In this document: positions 48,050 to 59,114 of the stretch, one piece after another
How positions within the stretch are numbered: the first letter of the stretch is position 1
Layout: the number at the start of each line of letters is the position of its first letter
NCBI GenBank assembly: GCA_036244855.1
Contig: BQKZ01002174.1
Location: forward strand, 14,415 to 78,414
Source of the DNA: Temnopleurus reevesii
Taxonomy: Eukaryota; Echinodermata; Echinoidea; Temnopleuroida; Temnopleuridae
Direction: 5' to 3'
DNA: 64,000 nt
Notes under the pieces: generated by a model
What the model saw: only the letters and a program-made list of their open reading frames with translations
What the model was told of the DNA's origin: nothing
The model's database searches: none
Translations under genes and position numbers: made by a program

Positions 48050-49242
48050 ATTTACGCCTTTTGTCAACTGAAAAGAAAAGCGCTCTATATTTCCGTAAAG
48101 TAAAAATATAAAGGAATACGAATGAATATATACAACATTGAAAATACGTATAATTGTAAATAATTGAAATTATGATATAACGGTTGATGCAATATATGCA
48201 GAGCCATTACCATAATAATTAAAATTAATAAATTATAACATTTATATGGCGCTTTATACTGGAGTTTCTAAGCGCCTTGCTATTGCTAAACTAAACCCTT
48301 AACAAATCAAATTAAATGAAATCAAATTAAAAAAAGAAAGAAGAAAAAAATTAAGGGAAAAGATGTGCGCCTCCATAAGTGAAGACCAACCCACATCTGA
48401 GTGAGGTAAACTAGGCATTGAAGAGATGAGTTTTGAGTAAACTCAATGGTGTCCCCATTCTTCGGAGATGTACAAAAAGGGGTGCCCTAGTTTGTAAATT
48501 CTACATTATTTCAATGTGGTTTACGTAATACTCAAGTTGTCGGGTTTTAAATTTATCATCTTCATAATAATAAATATATTCGCTTATACTCTTTATCATA
48601 CTTAAAGGCAATATAATTTTGAAATATAGCTTTGGCTTTAGGTAGTTCCATTGCTATATATCTTTTTCTTTAAAAACCTATAGGGAGTTGAGGTCTCAGG
48701 TGCACATATTAGCGCTAAGATAAAAGGTCACAAAACTTTCAAAACAGCAGAATTATAATATCATAATTTTTACCACATATTGTTAAGCATTATATCACGA
48801 GTCTCGTGTTTTCTGCATCCTTCCCTAATAGGTACACCATCGCGCCAAGGCCAGTTATTAAAATTTCCATTTATCATGCAGAGTTCTATTTTTTGTCCCC
48901 AAGTTTAATCCCCTCTTCTATACTCCGGAAGATCGGGGTATGAAACACGCGAAAGGGAGATTAGTCATACACATGGGCCTCTTTTCCCCCAGCGAGGAGG
49001 GGGCGCGGCCTATCCCATTTGCAACGCGGGGGATCGATTGACAGATCGGAATGGTACCGCCCACTTTTTTGGAGCCGTGTGCAAAATAAACCCCGGCAGC
49101 TATGGATTTCTATTCGCGCAGCCGTCATTCGAAGTAGAAGTCTCAGTTGGAGTGAAAGCTTTGGACCAGGTTGTGTGTTGTAAACAGCTACGTGAATCAA
49201 AGGACTGGTTTGGTGAAGGGACATTCAAAAAAAGAAAACAAA
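48050..49242 (+). other. intergenic DNA and promoter region of the first SM37-like copy
   Basis: AT-rich up to about 48.9 kb, then GC-richer. From about 49070 the sequence aligns by eye with the 200 nt upstream of the second copy. At the position of the TTTTATAATCC element of copy 2, this copy has GTGTTGTAAAC. Confidence 0.5.
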
Positions 49243-50361
49243 ATGGAGGCCGCTCTCCGGTTTGCTTGCTTGTTAGCAGGCTTGATTGCTGTGCAGTCGC
49301 AATGCCCGCCATCATGGCTGAAAGTTGAAAATAGCTGATACCGTGTTTTTGGAGCGAAGAAAACCTACGACATGGCTTCGCAGACGTGTAAGCAATTTGT
49401 AGGAGTTGACGGGATTTCACCAGGCCATCTAGCCTCGCCATCCACGTTCGAGGAGCGCAGAGCAGTCCGAAAGCTCAGATCAGAAGTTTTAACACCCCTG
49501 AGAGGAACCCAGATGGGAGAAGGACAGAGGCTTCGACCGGTCAACGTATTTCTTGGTCTCCGACTAGGTCAGGGTGCCGGTTCTCGCTGGGATAGCACCG
49601 AACAATACGATGGAGCTGCACTCGACCAGTTCTGGGGAGGAAACAGAGGTGTTGTGCCTGGACAAGGTCAAGGACAAGGTCAAGGTCAAGGTCAAGGACA
49701 AGGTCCCAGGCAAGGTCCTAGGCAAGGCCCAGGAATGAGATTTGACCCCACCGCTCCTCGATGGCAGGGACGCTGCATGACGCTTCCGGGTCAGACACAG
49801 ATGAACGGAGCTGTTCCATCCTGGGGTCACACTGCGTGCACCATGCAGTCAGCGTTCATCTGCGAGATATCAGCACCAGGTACTTTCGATCCTAACGTGA
49901 ATACAGGAGGGTTCAATGCTTCTACAGGAATGGGACCGGGTATGCCTGGTGGAGGACGCGGCGGATGGGGACAGAACGGCCAAGGCGGTCAAGGAGGATG
50001 GGGACAGGGCGGCCAAGGCGGCCAAGGCAGATGGGGCCAAGGCGGCCAGGGCGGCCAAGGAGGATGGGGACAAGGCGGACAAGGCGGCCAAGGAGGATGG
50101 GGACAAGGCGGACAAGGTGGACGAGGCCAGGGAGCCGGATGGGGACAGGGTAACCAAGGAGGCGCTGGACGCTGGAATCCCAACCAAGGAGCTGGTGGAG
50201 CTGGAGGCTGGAACCCCAACCAAGGAGCCGGCGGCGCTGGAGGCTGGAACCCAAACCAAGGCAACCCTAGGCAAGGAGCTGGCCGATGGAATCCACAAAA
50301 CCCTCAAAACCCGAGACGACCAATGATGTACCGACAAGGTATGGCTATTGCTATGCCATAA
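49243..50361 (+). pseudogene. SM37-like spicule matrix gene, copy 1, disrupted by TGA
   Basis: The frame from ATG 49243 encodes a signal peptide (MEAALRFACLLAGLIAVQS), CPPSWLKVENS, then TGA at codon 32 (49336-49338). The paralogue at 53250 has TGT (Cys) there. After the stop the same frame runs open to 50361 (373 codons in all). In order it holds the CTLD core (VFLGLRLGQG, WQGRC, GHTAC, FICEIS), GQGQGQ repeats inserted in the CTLD loop, the sequon FNAST, C-terminal WGQGGQGG and WNPNQGAGGAGG repeats, and NPRRPMMYRQGMAIAMP. The conserved Cys at codon 55 is Val here. The TATA-like box is also altered. Long intact repeats suggest recent inactivation, a null allele or a base error; an internal start at 49372 would lack a signal peptide. 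Confidence 0.8.
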
Positions 50362-50652
50362 ATAACTTTCTAAGACTCGTTTTATTATGTTATCAAACCA
50401 GCTATGACCGTATTGGACTTTAACCGTTTTTTAAATCAATCATCTTCTTTTTGTGGAACACATGGATAAAAAATACTCGTATTTGAAACTCGATAGCAAC
50501 ATTTTCATATTGCCGTGGTGAAAGATGACGCCACATTGCGCAACGCAACGGTTTCGCAAATACTACTTGATCGGACACGACTTCAAAATGGCATAGCGCC
50601 ATCATGTGCTGAACTTTTTGTATCGGTCCTTCGATATCACGGGACATTGCAC

Positions 50653-50658
50653 AATAAA
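50653..50658 (+). terminator. candidate poly(A) signal of SM37-like copy 1
   Basis: AATAAA about 290 nt after the stop codon; first clear hexamer downstream. Confidence 0.45.
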
Positions 50659-51087
50659 GAATGAACATTTGTATATTGGGGAAAACTTAACTTGTTTAAT
50701 ATATTTTATCAAGTGTTTTCAGATTATTTTGTTCAAAAAGGATGTATTATTTCTATGGATTTGAAAGTATGTTACATGTTTGATGAATTATTAATTAAAA
50801 TCGATTTCAACATCGTATGCGTGTTTAATTTTTGGTATTCCAAATATGTTAAGTATTTGTGATAATTGGGTTAGTCGTTTAAAGATTCATATCACTGAAA
50901 GAAACTTTTGGCGAAATGGTCATGTAAGAGGTGTCAAAAGGCGTCAAAAGTAATGTTAATTTCAGCCATATTCGATCCATCACGTAGATTATGCCAAACA
51001 TGCGCGCATGTGTGTTGTGAAATGTTTTCTTTCATGATCAGGCGCGTAGCCCAGAATTACACTTTTCATTTATTTATTTATTTTATT

Positions 51088-51117
51088 TTATTTTTTTTTT
51101 TTTGGGGGGGGGGGGGT
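51088..51117. repeat. poly-T / poly-G run
   Basis: T and G homopolymers back to back. Confidence 0.9.
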
Positions 51118-51329
51118 TGGAGCGCATCCTTTGTTTCTGCATTTTTAATGCCCTTTGTCCATCTCTGGCGAGTTTTTCAAATATTTGTGGGGGCAACCCC
51201 CGACCATCACCTGTATACGCACCCGATGGTGATCCCAAATTGGGAGTTGCTTGTACCCCTTCGTGTCATCACTTTTATTCGCAACTCAACATGTACGTAT
51301 AAAAGGTGTCCATGGGTTTAGGTCAGTGA

Positions 51330-52177
51330 TAATGATCGTGATTATGATGATAATATTAGTGGTGGTGGTGATGATGATGGTTGTGAGGATGAGAATGGTG
51401 GTGGTGATAATGATGACAGTTATGATGATGATGATAAAGATGGTAGTGGTGATGATGTTGATGAGGATGGTTATGATGGTGACGATGATGGTGATGATGA
51501 TGATGATGATGAGGACGGTAATGACGATGATGATGATGATGGTGGTGGGGTGATGATGATGATGATGACGGTGGTGGTGATGATAATGATGATGGTAGGG
51601 GTGATGATTGTAGTGATGATGATAATGGAGGTGATGATGGTGATGGTGGTGGTGATAATGATGACGATTATGATGATGAGGATGATGGTGGTGGTGATGA
51701 TAATGATGATGGTAGTGATGATGATAATGGAGGTGATGATGATGATGGTGGTGTTGATAATGATGATGATTATGATGATGAGGATGATGGTGGTGGTGAT
51801 GATAATGATGATGGTAGTGATGATGATGATGATGGTGATATTGACGATAATGGAGGTGTTGATGATGATGTTGATGGTGATAATGATGATTATTATGATG
51901 ATGATGGTGGTGGTGGTGGTGATGTTGATGATGACGGCGGTGGTCATGATGATGATAATGATAATGATAAGGCTGAGGATGATAATTATGTCAATGTTGA
52001 TGATGATAATATTGATGATGATTATGATGACGATGATAGCGATGTTAATGTTGGTGGTGATGATGCTTACGGCGTTGATGACGTTGGTAGTGATGCTAGT
52101 TATGTCATTAGTGACGATGGTCGGCTGCGATCCTAATGATGGGGATATCGATGACGAAGAAGATGGCATCTGTGAAA

Positions 52178-52214
<37 letters not shown>

Positions 52215-53035
52215 CGATGGGGATCGTGGTGGTGATGGTGAATGATCATGATTAGAATGATTATAATGATTGGTGGTGATGATGATGACCAAGATGTTTT
52301 CGACAAGTTTGGTGATGAGATCATGATGTTGACAAATGATGATGAATGTGGTCATGATGGTGATGATGTTGACGATGATGGTAACGATAAACATGCTGGA
52401 AAAGATGATGAGGATGAAGGTGATGGTGTCGGGGTGGTGATGGTGCTAATCATGATTGCGATGGCGATAATTTTGATGGAGTTATTAATGATGTTGACGT
52501 GATGATGACGACGACGCTGACGGATAACCATGATGATGATGACGGTGATGATGATGATGATGATGATGATGATAACAGTTGTGTTATTAATGCAAGTGGT
52601 GATGATGGTGATGGTGGTGAGGTTGATGATATTAATGATAATGCAAATGATAATAAAAGTAATAATAACACAAAATAATAGCAATAATCATAACACTATT
52701 AGTGACGATAAAGGTGACGACGAAAACGGGAATAATTGTTAGAAGAAGCAAGTTATCGTCCTCTAAGCGGCTATGTGACACCAATATCTTAACAACAATG
52801 ATGACGATGATGATGATCAAGGTGATGGCGATGACGTTGAAGCTTGTGATGCCCATAATGAAGATGATTACAATGATGATGGTGATGACGACGTCGATTG
52901 CTACGCTCGTTCCCTTTGAAGTGACGAGTATAGTGAGAGCTATGACGACTAGGAGGATAATGTTGTGGTCAAGATGTGTTTCAACTTTTATAACAGTGAT
53001 GGTCGAGATGGGGATGACGATGATGGCCATGGTAT
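51330..53035. repeat. GAT-rich satellite 1
   Basis: About 1.7 kb of imperfect GAT/GGT/AAT trinucleotide repeat on the + strand, densest at 51330-52110 and 52160-52640. It produces long Met/Val, Asp or Ile/Thr open frames in several frames and both strands, which is expected from the repeat. Confidence 0.95.
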
Positions 53036-53181
53036 TGAGGAAAGGTGGGAATGATTGGCAGGTTCAAATATTAACGCCCTCTTTCTTCGTGACGTGTGCA
53101 AAAGAAGCCGTCACCCATGGATACATACTCGCGCTGTCCTCATTTGAGTTTGGGGCCTTAGTCGAAGAAGGAGCTAAGGAG

Positions 53182-53192
53182 ATTGTTTTATA
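53182..53192 (+). promoter_or_regulatory. TATA-like box of SM37-like copy 2
   Basis: TTTTATAATCC lies about 60 nt before the ATG. The aligned sequence in copy 1 is GTGTTGTAAAC. Confidence 0.45.
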
Positions 53193-53249
53193 ATCCGAGC
53201 AGTTGAGTGAATTAAAGGACACCACTGAAAGGTGACTTTCAGAAACGAA

Positions 53250-54581
53250 ATGGAGGTCGGACTTTGGATCGCTTGCTTGTTAGCAGGCTTTGCTCTCGTA
53301 CAATCGCAGTGCCCACCGTCATGGACAAAAGTTGAGAACAGCTGTTACCGGGCTTTCAGAAAACCGGAGACGTACGACAGGGCTTCACAGATATGCAAAC
53401 AGTTTGTTGGATGCGATGGGATTTCACCCGGTCATCTCGCCTCGCCGTCGTCGTTCGAGGAGCGAAGAGCGGTACGAAAGGTCAGGTCGGACCTTTTAGG
53501 CCCCCTGCGAGGGGCCCAGATGGGAGAAGGTCAGAGGCTTCGCCCCGTCACAGTATTTCTTGGACTCCGGTTAGGTCAGGGTGCTAACTCTCGCTGGGAC
53601 AGCACCGAGCAGTACGATGGGCATGCTCTCAACCAGTTTTGGAGAGGAAATGAAGGAATGGCACATGCACCGGGTCAAGGTCACGGTCAAAGGCCGGGTC
53701 AAGGACCGGGTCAAAGGCCAGGACAAGGGCCAGGACAAGGTTGGACGGGCCAAGGTCAAAGGCCAGGACAAGGTCCAGGACAAGGCTGGGCGGGTCAAGG
53801 TCAAGGACAAGGTTGGACGGGCCAAGGTCAAAGGCCAGGACAAGGTCAAGGGCAAGGATGGACGGGTCAAGGTCAAGGCTGGACCGGTCAAGGTGCTGCT
53901 ATGAGATTTGACCCTACCGCTGCTCGATGGCAGGGTCGGTGTATGACACTTCCGGGTCAGGTACAGATGAATGGAGCGGTTCCATCCTGGGGTCACGTTG
54001 CCTGCAACATGCGAGCAGCGTATATCTGCGAGATATCTGCACCAGGTATTGTTGATCGCAACATTAATACAGGAGGATTCAATGCTTCAACGGGAATGGG
54101 ACCGGGTATACCTGGTGGAGGACGCGGCGGATGGGGACAAGGCGGCCAAGGCGGCCAAGGAGGATGGGGACAGGGCGGCCAAGGCGGATGGGGCCAAGGT
54201 AACCAGGGACAATGGGGACAAGGCAACCAGGGACAATGGGGACAAGGCGGCCAAGGTGGATTTGGCGCTGGCGGACGAGGGCAGGGAACCGGATGGGGAC
54301 AAGGCAATCAAGGAGGCGCAGGACGCTGGAATCCCAACCAAGGGGCTGGCGGCGCTGGAGGCTGGAACCCCAACCAAGGAGCTGGCGGTGCCGGTCGCTG
54401 GGGTCAAAACCAAGGCGGCGCTGGTGGGTGGAATCCAAATCAAGGAGCTGGTGGCGCTGGAGGCTGGAACCCAAACCAAGGCAATCCTAGGCAAGGAGCT
54501 GGCCGTTGGAATCCACAGAATCCTCAAAACCCAAGACGACCGATGATGTACCGACAAGGAATGGCCGTAGCTATGCCGTAA
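53250..54581 (+). CDS. SM37: SM37-like spicule matrix protein, copy 2 (intact)
   Basis: This encodes a secreted biomineralisation protein of 443 residues with an uninterrupted coding region. I chose ATG 53250 rather than the in-frame ATG at 53232 because it gives a clean signal peptide (MEVGLWIACLLAGFALVQS) and aligns with copy 1. The CTLD spans 21-262: CPPSW to NSC (Cys21/32), Cys49 in QICKQF, Cys55, FLGLRLG near 103-109, Cys231 (WQGRC), Cys252 and Cys260 (YICEI). Residues 141-215 are GQRPGQGPGQGWTGQG repeats lodged in the CTLD long loop. A second array, WGQGGQGG then WNPNQGAGGAGG, fills about 291-425, before NPRRPMMYRQGMAVAMP. There is one N-glycosylation sequon, FNAST at 278. C2 and C3 are kept here, unlike the SM50-type proteins, but no EPN/QPD motif is seen. 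Linkage of SM37 to SM50 is known in Strongylocentrotus. Confidence 0.92.
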   Translation: MEVGLWIACLLAGFALVQSQCPPSWTKVENSCYRAFRKPETYDRASQICKQFVGCDGISPGHLASPSSFEERRAVRKVRSDLLGPLRGAQMGEGQRLRPVTVFLGLRLGQGANSRWDSTEQYDGHALNQFWRGNEGMAHAPGQGHGQRPGQGPGQRPGQGPGQGWTGQGQRPGQGPGQGWAGQGQGQGWTGQGQRPGQGQGQGWTGQGQGWTGQGAAMRFDPTAARWQGRCMTLPGQVQMNGAVPSWGHVACNMRAAYICEISAPGIVDRNINTGGFNASTGMGPGIPGGGRGGWGQGGQGGQGGWGQGGQGGWGQGNQGQWGQGNQGQWGQGGQGGFGAGGRGQGTGWGQGNQGGAGRWNPNQGAGGAGGWNPNQGAGGAGRWGQNQGGAGGWNPNQGAGGAGGWNPNQGNPRQGAGRWNPQNPQNPRRPMMYRQGMAVAMP

Positions 54582-54587
54582 AATAAA
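54582..54587 (+). terminator. AATAAA directly after the stop codon of SM37-like copy 2
   Basis: The hexamer abuts the TAA. A second AATAAA at about 54795 would give a more usual 3' UTR of roughly 215 nt and is the likelier signal. Confidence 0.35.
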
Positions 54588-54834
54588 ACTTTCAAAGACT
54601 CGTTTTTATAGCCGTGGCTACGTAACTAATCAAACACACTCTTTAACGAATAGAAATTCCTTTGTGTAGAACACAGGAACACCGGATTTTGCCAAATTCA
54701 TAAACTGGACAATATATGCTTTTTTGAGAACTTTTGCGATGTGACAACGCTCTTCGTGAACTAATCAATAGTAAGATGTATTTTTTTTGACAAAAATAAA
54801 ATTTGTAATGAAATTAAAAAGAAATGCTAAGCTG

Positions 54835-55592
54835 ACGTACTGCTTATGGTATTGTTGATGAGGTGCTTAATGACAAGGATAGCGATGATGATATAGGTGA
54901 TGATGGTAGTGTTTGTTTTGATTTTGATGATGATAAAATCATAATTCAAATTATGATTTTCATGGTCCAATGGTTGGTAGCGAGGATGAGGAGGAAACCA
55001 AAGGTGTTATCTAACATATGTCTGATGATGTAAATAAAGATGACGACGGTTGTGATGGTGATCAAGATGATGATGGTGATGGCGGAGGTGAAGAAAAGAA
55101 TGATTGTGATGACGATGATATGTATGGGGACGGTGATGTTGATAAAAATGTTGGTAATGTTGAGGGTGACGATGGAGATGATGGTGACGATGGGAATGGT
55201 AATGATCGTGATGATAGTCATGATGATTATAACGATGATGGTGATGGAGGAAATGATGGAGATGATTTTGATCATGATGGTAATGATGATCATTGTGATG
55301 ATGGTGATGTTAATGATCACGATTATAATGATAATGAGGGTTACGACGACGACGACGATGATGATGATGCTGATGCTGATGATGATAACAATAATGATGG
55401 TGATGATGATGATGATGATGATATTGATGATGATGATGATGATGGTTGTTATGATGATGATAACAATAATGATGGTGACGATGATGATGCTGATGATATT
55501 GATGATGATTATGATGGTTGTGATGATGATATGATGATGATGATGATGATGATGATAATAATGATGATGTTTAGGATGATGATGAGGGTGAC

Positions 55593-55626
<34 letters not shown>

Positions 55627-55848
55627 GTTATGATGACGGCAATGATGATGAGGATGATTGTGATGGTGAAAATGATGGAGATGATGATTATTATGGAGAT
55701 GATGGTAATGATAATGATCACGATTGCAATGACGATAATGATGGTGATGATGGTTATGACGATGATTATGACGTAGTCGATGATGACAGTACTGTTGATT
55801 GTGAGTATTAGTGTGTTATTGATGATGATGCTAACGATAGTGACGACG

Positions 55849-55886
<38 letters not shown>

Positions 55887-56193
55887 AAAGATGATGAAGA
55901 TGATAGTAATGATCATAATGATGGCGATAGTTATGAGGTTGATGATAGTGGTGGTGAAGATAATAGTGAGGGGGGGGGGGGTAGTCAGTAACACAACGAG
56001 GATGATTATGGTAATCAAGTGGTAATGATGTAGATTATCATGATGATGACGATGAGAAAGATGATGGTGGTGATTATGATGATGAGGACGATGGTGGTGA
56101 TGATGATGATGATGGTGGTGATGATGATGACGACGATGGTGGTGATGATGATGATGATGGTGGTAATGATAATGATGATGATGACGATGGTGG

Positions 56194-56224
<31 letters not shown>

Positions 56225-56435
56225 GATGACGATGGTGGTGATGATGATGATGACGATGGTGGTGATGATGATGATGGTGGTGATGATGATGATGATGATG
56301 ACGATGTTGGTAATGATGATGATGATAGGGTGATGATGATGGCGATGGTGGTGATGATGATTATGATGGTAGTGATGACGATGATGCTGTGGTGATGATA
56401 ATGATGTGGAGGTGATGGTGACGAGAAGGAGGATA
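54835..56435. repeat. GAT-rich satellite 2
   Basis: About 1.6 kb of GAT-rich trinucleotide repeat, same strand orientation as satellite 1. It includes a frame at 55018-55776 that is mostly Asp and a poly-G run at 55971-55981. Considered non-coding. Confidence 0.95.
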
Positions 56436-56628
56436 GTGGCGTTAATGTTAAATATGAGTTCTCCAAGTTGCCACCACAGATAATGTCAATGTTGCCAATT
56501 CAAGAATGCCCACAACAGGTGGAAAATCATGACTTTGGAAGAAATTTTCTGATTTCTGTCAAATTCTGTCAAATCGTTAACGGTATATTCATTTCGTTTT
56601 TCTTCATTCACCGACAGCTCATATATGC

Positions 56629-56649
56629 CTGGGTGAAATTCCCCTTTAA
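56629..56649. repeat. solo end of the 46302 foldback element
   Basis: CTGGGTGAAATTCCCCTTTA matches the terminal 20 nt of the large foldback element with one or two differences. Confidence 0.5.
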
Positions 56650-56795
56650 ATACATTGTCATACATTACGATTTTGTCTAATAATTATTAGATAAAACTGT
56701 TCAGACTGTACTTCTGTAAAAAGCAAATTCGTGCAACCAAAATAGGTGTTAAAACAGCACCAAGTGGGGTTTCATTTACGCCATAATGTGTAGAC

Positions 56796-56971
56796 AACAC
56801 GATATAAACTATTTCCGAATAGTTAACCAGAACGAAGACAATAGATCCGTACACCGTGTATTCAACTGTGCGGACACAACAATGACATGCCGGTATCGTA
56901 TTCTATAGCATAACAAAGGAGCATTGAAATCGCGTTCGACTTAACTCTTCGAAAATACTTTATATCGTGTT
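56796..56971. mobile_element. foldback MITE, family B
   Basis: Ends AACACGATATAAACTATTTC and TTTATATCGTGTT. The core contains GTGCGGACACAACAATGACA. Confidence 0.85.
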
Positions 56972-57716
56972 AGACTTATATTGAATCCAATCTGGTGTGG
57001 AATTTAACATAATTGGTGCTTCTACTGATAATACCGCATTCTTGGGCAATGAATTTACTGGATATTTTTGGGCTAAAGACGCACTAGAAACCCTCGTTCG
57101 GGTTCCCCAGTCTTCGCAAAACCAGACACTTCGCTTTTTTATATGTGGAAATAACTATAATATCGATGGGCTTATGCCAATTCTTTCCTATGACCCCTCT
57201 TTCGCTGTTTCCTAAATAAATCGAGTTAGCTGATCAAACTATCTAATTGGTAATTTCAAATTTCGGTTGAGCCAAAAAAAATGATTTTCCATACGGTCAA
57301 CTTTAGTTCAGGGTGAGTGCGAGAACTGACATGAAAGTAAGTTCATAAATTAAAGGATATAGTACGGGGCGAAAAAAGGTAATTTGTTAGAATAATAGTA
57401 GGATATATAGAAACCACCCCTTATAAACCTTCCATGGCATTAAAAAAAGGTGTTTAGTTGTCAAAATATTGATTCTTTTTCATAAACTGATTGATTCTTA
57501 TGAATAATAAAAACAAGATTAGTTCACAAAACGAACCAATGGGGTGCATATGCAGATTCATGTGTATATTTATTAGATCTCTATCATGACCATTCACATA
57601 GAACATAGATCCTACGACCACCCCTTCTCCCGCCCTACCTCCCAACCCCAGTCCCTTCCTATTTTCCCTCTCTTCTTCTCCTCTTTATCAAGGCAATCTT
57701 ATTATCTAAACAATAT

Positions 57717-57894
57717 AACACGATATAAACTATTTCCGAAAAACTAAGTCGAACACGAAGACAATAGAGCCATACGCCATGTATTCAACTATACGGACAC
57801 AACAATGACAATCCACTTCCGATTTTAATAGCATTACAAAGATGCATTGAATTTGCGTTCGACCTAATTTTTCGGCAATAGTTTATATCGTGTT
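57717..57894. mobile_element. foldback MITE, family B
   Basis: Ends AACACGATATAAACTATTTC and AATAGTTTATATCGTGTT. It lies about 0.75 kb from the previous copy. Confidence 0.85.
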
Positions 57895-58084
57895 AAATAT
57901 ATTTGTTAGATATTTTGATGTTTTACTTGTTCTCATACCCGTGCTTCTAAGTTTACACTTATTTTCTTATTTGATGTATCGATGAATACTATTATTGGAT
58001 AAAATATGAAATAAGACGAATCTTGAATCTTGAATCTTGAATCAGAAACCTAGAACATTCGCGCGGAGCCTTATACGGACGTTT

Positions 58085-58711
58085 TTTTTTTGTTTTATTT
58101 ATTTATTCATATTTCACCAGGGTAGCCCATTCAAACAGAGTTTGGTCTTCCATGGGGCTCTGGAACACATAACAATATTATTTTTCAATTAAAACAAATA
58201 ATGCAAAATACACCAAATACAATATTGAATACACTAAATGCAATATTTTACTAGATTGAAATTCTAAATGGTAAAGATTCTAATAAATAAGATAATATGG
58301 GTTTGTAAATAAAACAAAATAGGCGCCATTGAAATTAATGTTTGATTGTGGAATAAGTTCTTATTGTTCTACGGCAAGATGAAACAAATATTTCTTTAAA
58401 TTAGATTTAAAACTCTCTAAACTGGTACTTTGCTTAATATGGGAGGGTAACGCATTCCATTGCCTAGCACCGTCATAACATATTGCGTTCTTAAAATATT
58501 CTGTACTACATTTAGTAAGAATAAGGTTTAAACATTGTCGGGTACTAAAATGATGCATTGTTGACAGCTCTTTAAAAACGTCATTATAGTAATCAGAAGA
58601 TAAATTATTTATACATTTAAATACATATGTATGGTGCCTTACGAAATCGTGAACGAGGCGCTCATTTGCATTGCATAATTGCACTTTGTCATGAGCTGAC
58701 AAACTAAGCAT
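58085..58711 (-). mobile_element. 5'-truncated non-LTR retrotransposon (LINE), reverse transcriptase C-terminus
   Basis: The minus strand frame 58711-58361 (116 codons) ends like the C-terminal region of CR1/L2-type reverse transcriptase ORFs: FSTRQCLNLILTKCSTEYFK, then GARQWNALPSHIKQSTSLES and FKSNLKKYL. The 3' UTR follows, with GGGCTACCCTGGTGAAATAT and AATAAATAAA. The catalytic domain is absent, so it is a dead copy. Confidence 0.8.
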
Positions 58712-58803
58712 TTGAAAATATTAAATCGTTTATTCAGAGTATTCCTTTCGAACTTTTAGTCAAGTTGTCAAGTTGGAAGTTGTTTACAAGATTTAAACGC
58801 TGA

Positions 58804-59114
58804 GGCCCGTATTCTGATATCAGGTTTAACTTAAACTTAAGTCTAAATATGTGGTTTAAGTATGGGTAGCAATAAGTGGCAACACTTTATCAAAACTTTA
58901 TAATCCTTATATTAACTGCTCACCATTCCCTTGCTCTAATAATGTAGTAAACTGTTTAAGTTTTTATTCCAAGACAGATAATAATGCTATGAGTGCCAAA
59001 TGTGCTGGTTAATCAAACATCGACTGTTATAGATTCAAACATCCTTTGGCTTTCCATACTTAAACCACAGATTTAAACTTTAGTTTAAGTTAAACCTGAC
59101 ATCAGAATACGGAC
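58804..59114. mobile_element. foldback element (GGYCCGTATTCTGAT termini)
   Basis: GGCCCGTATTCTGATATCAG and AAACTTAAGTCTAAA are mirrored by TTTAAACTTTAGTTTAAG and CTGACATCAGAATACGGACC. Arms are about 60 nt and the interior about 190 nt. Confidence 0.8.

Noticed and set aside
51471..52394. 307-codon Ile/Thr/Ser frame and the Met/Val frame on the other strand
   Set aside because: All are products of the GAT trinucleotide satellite and carry no domain features.
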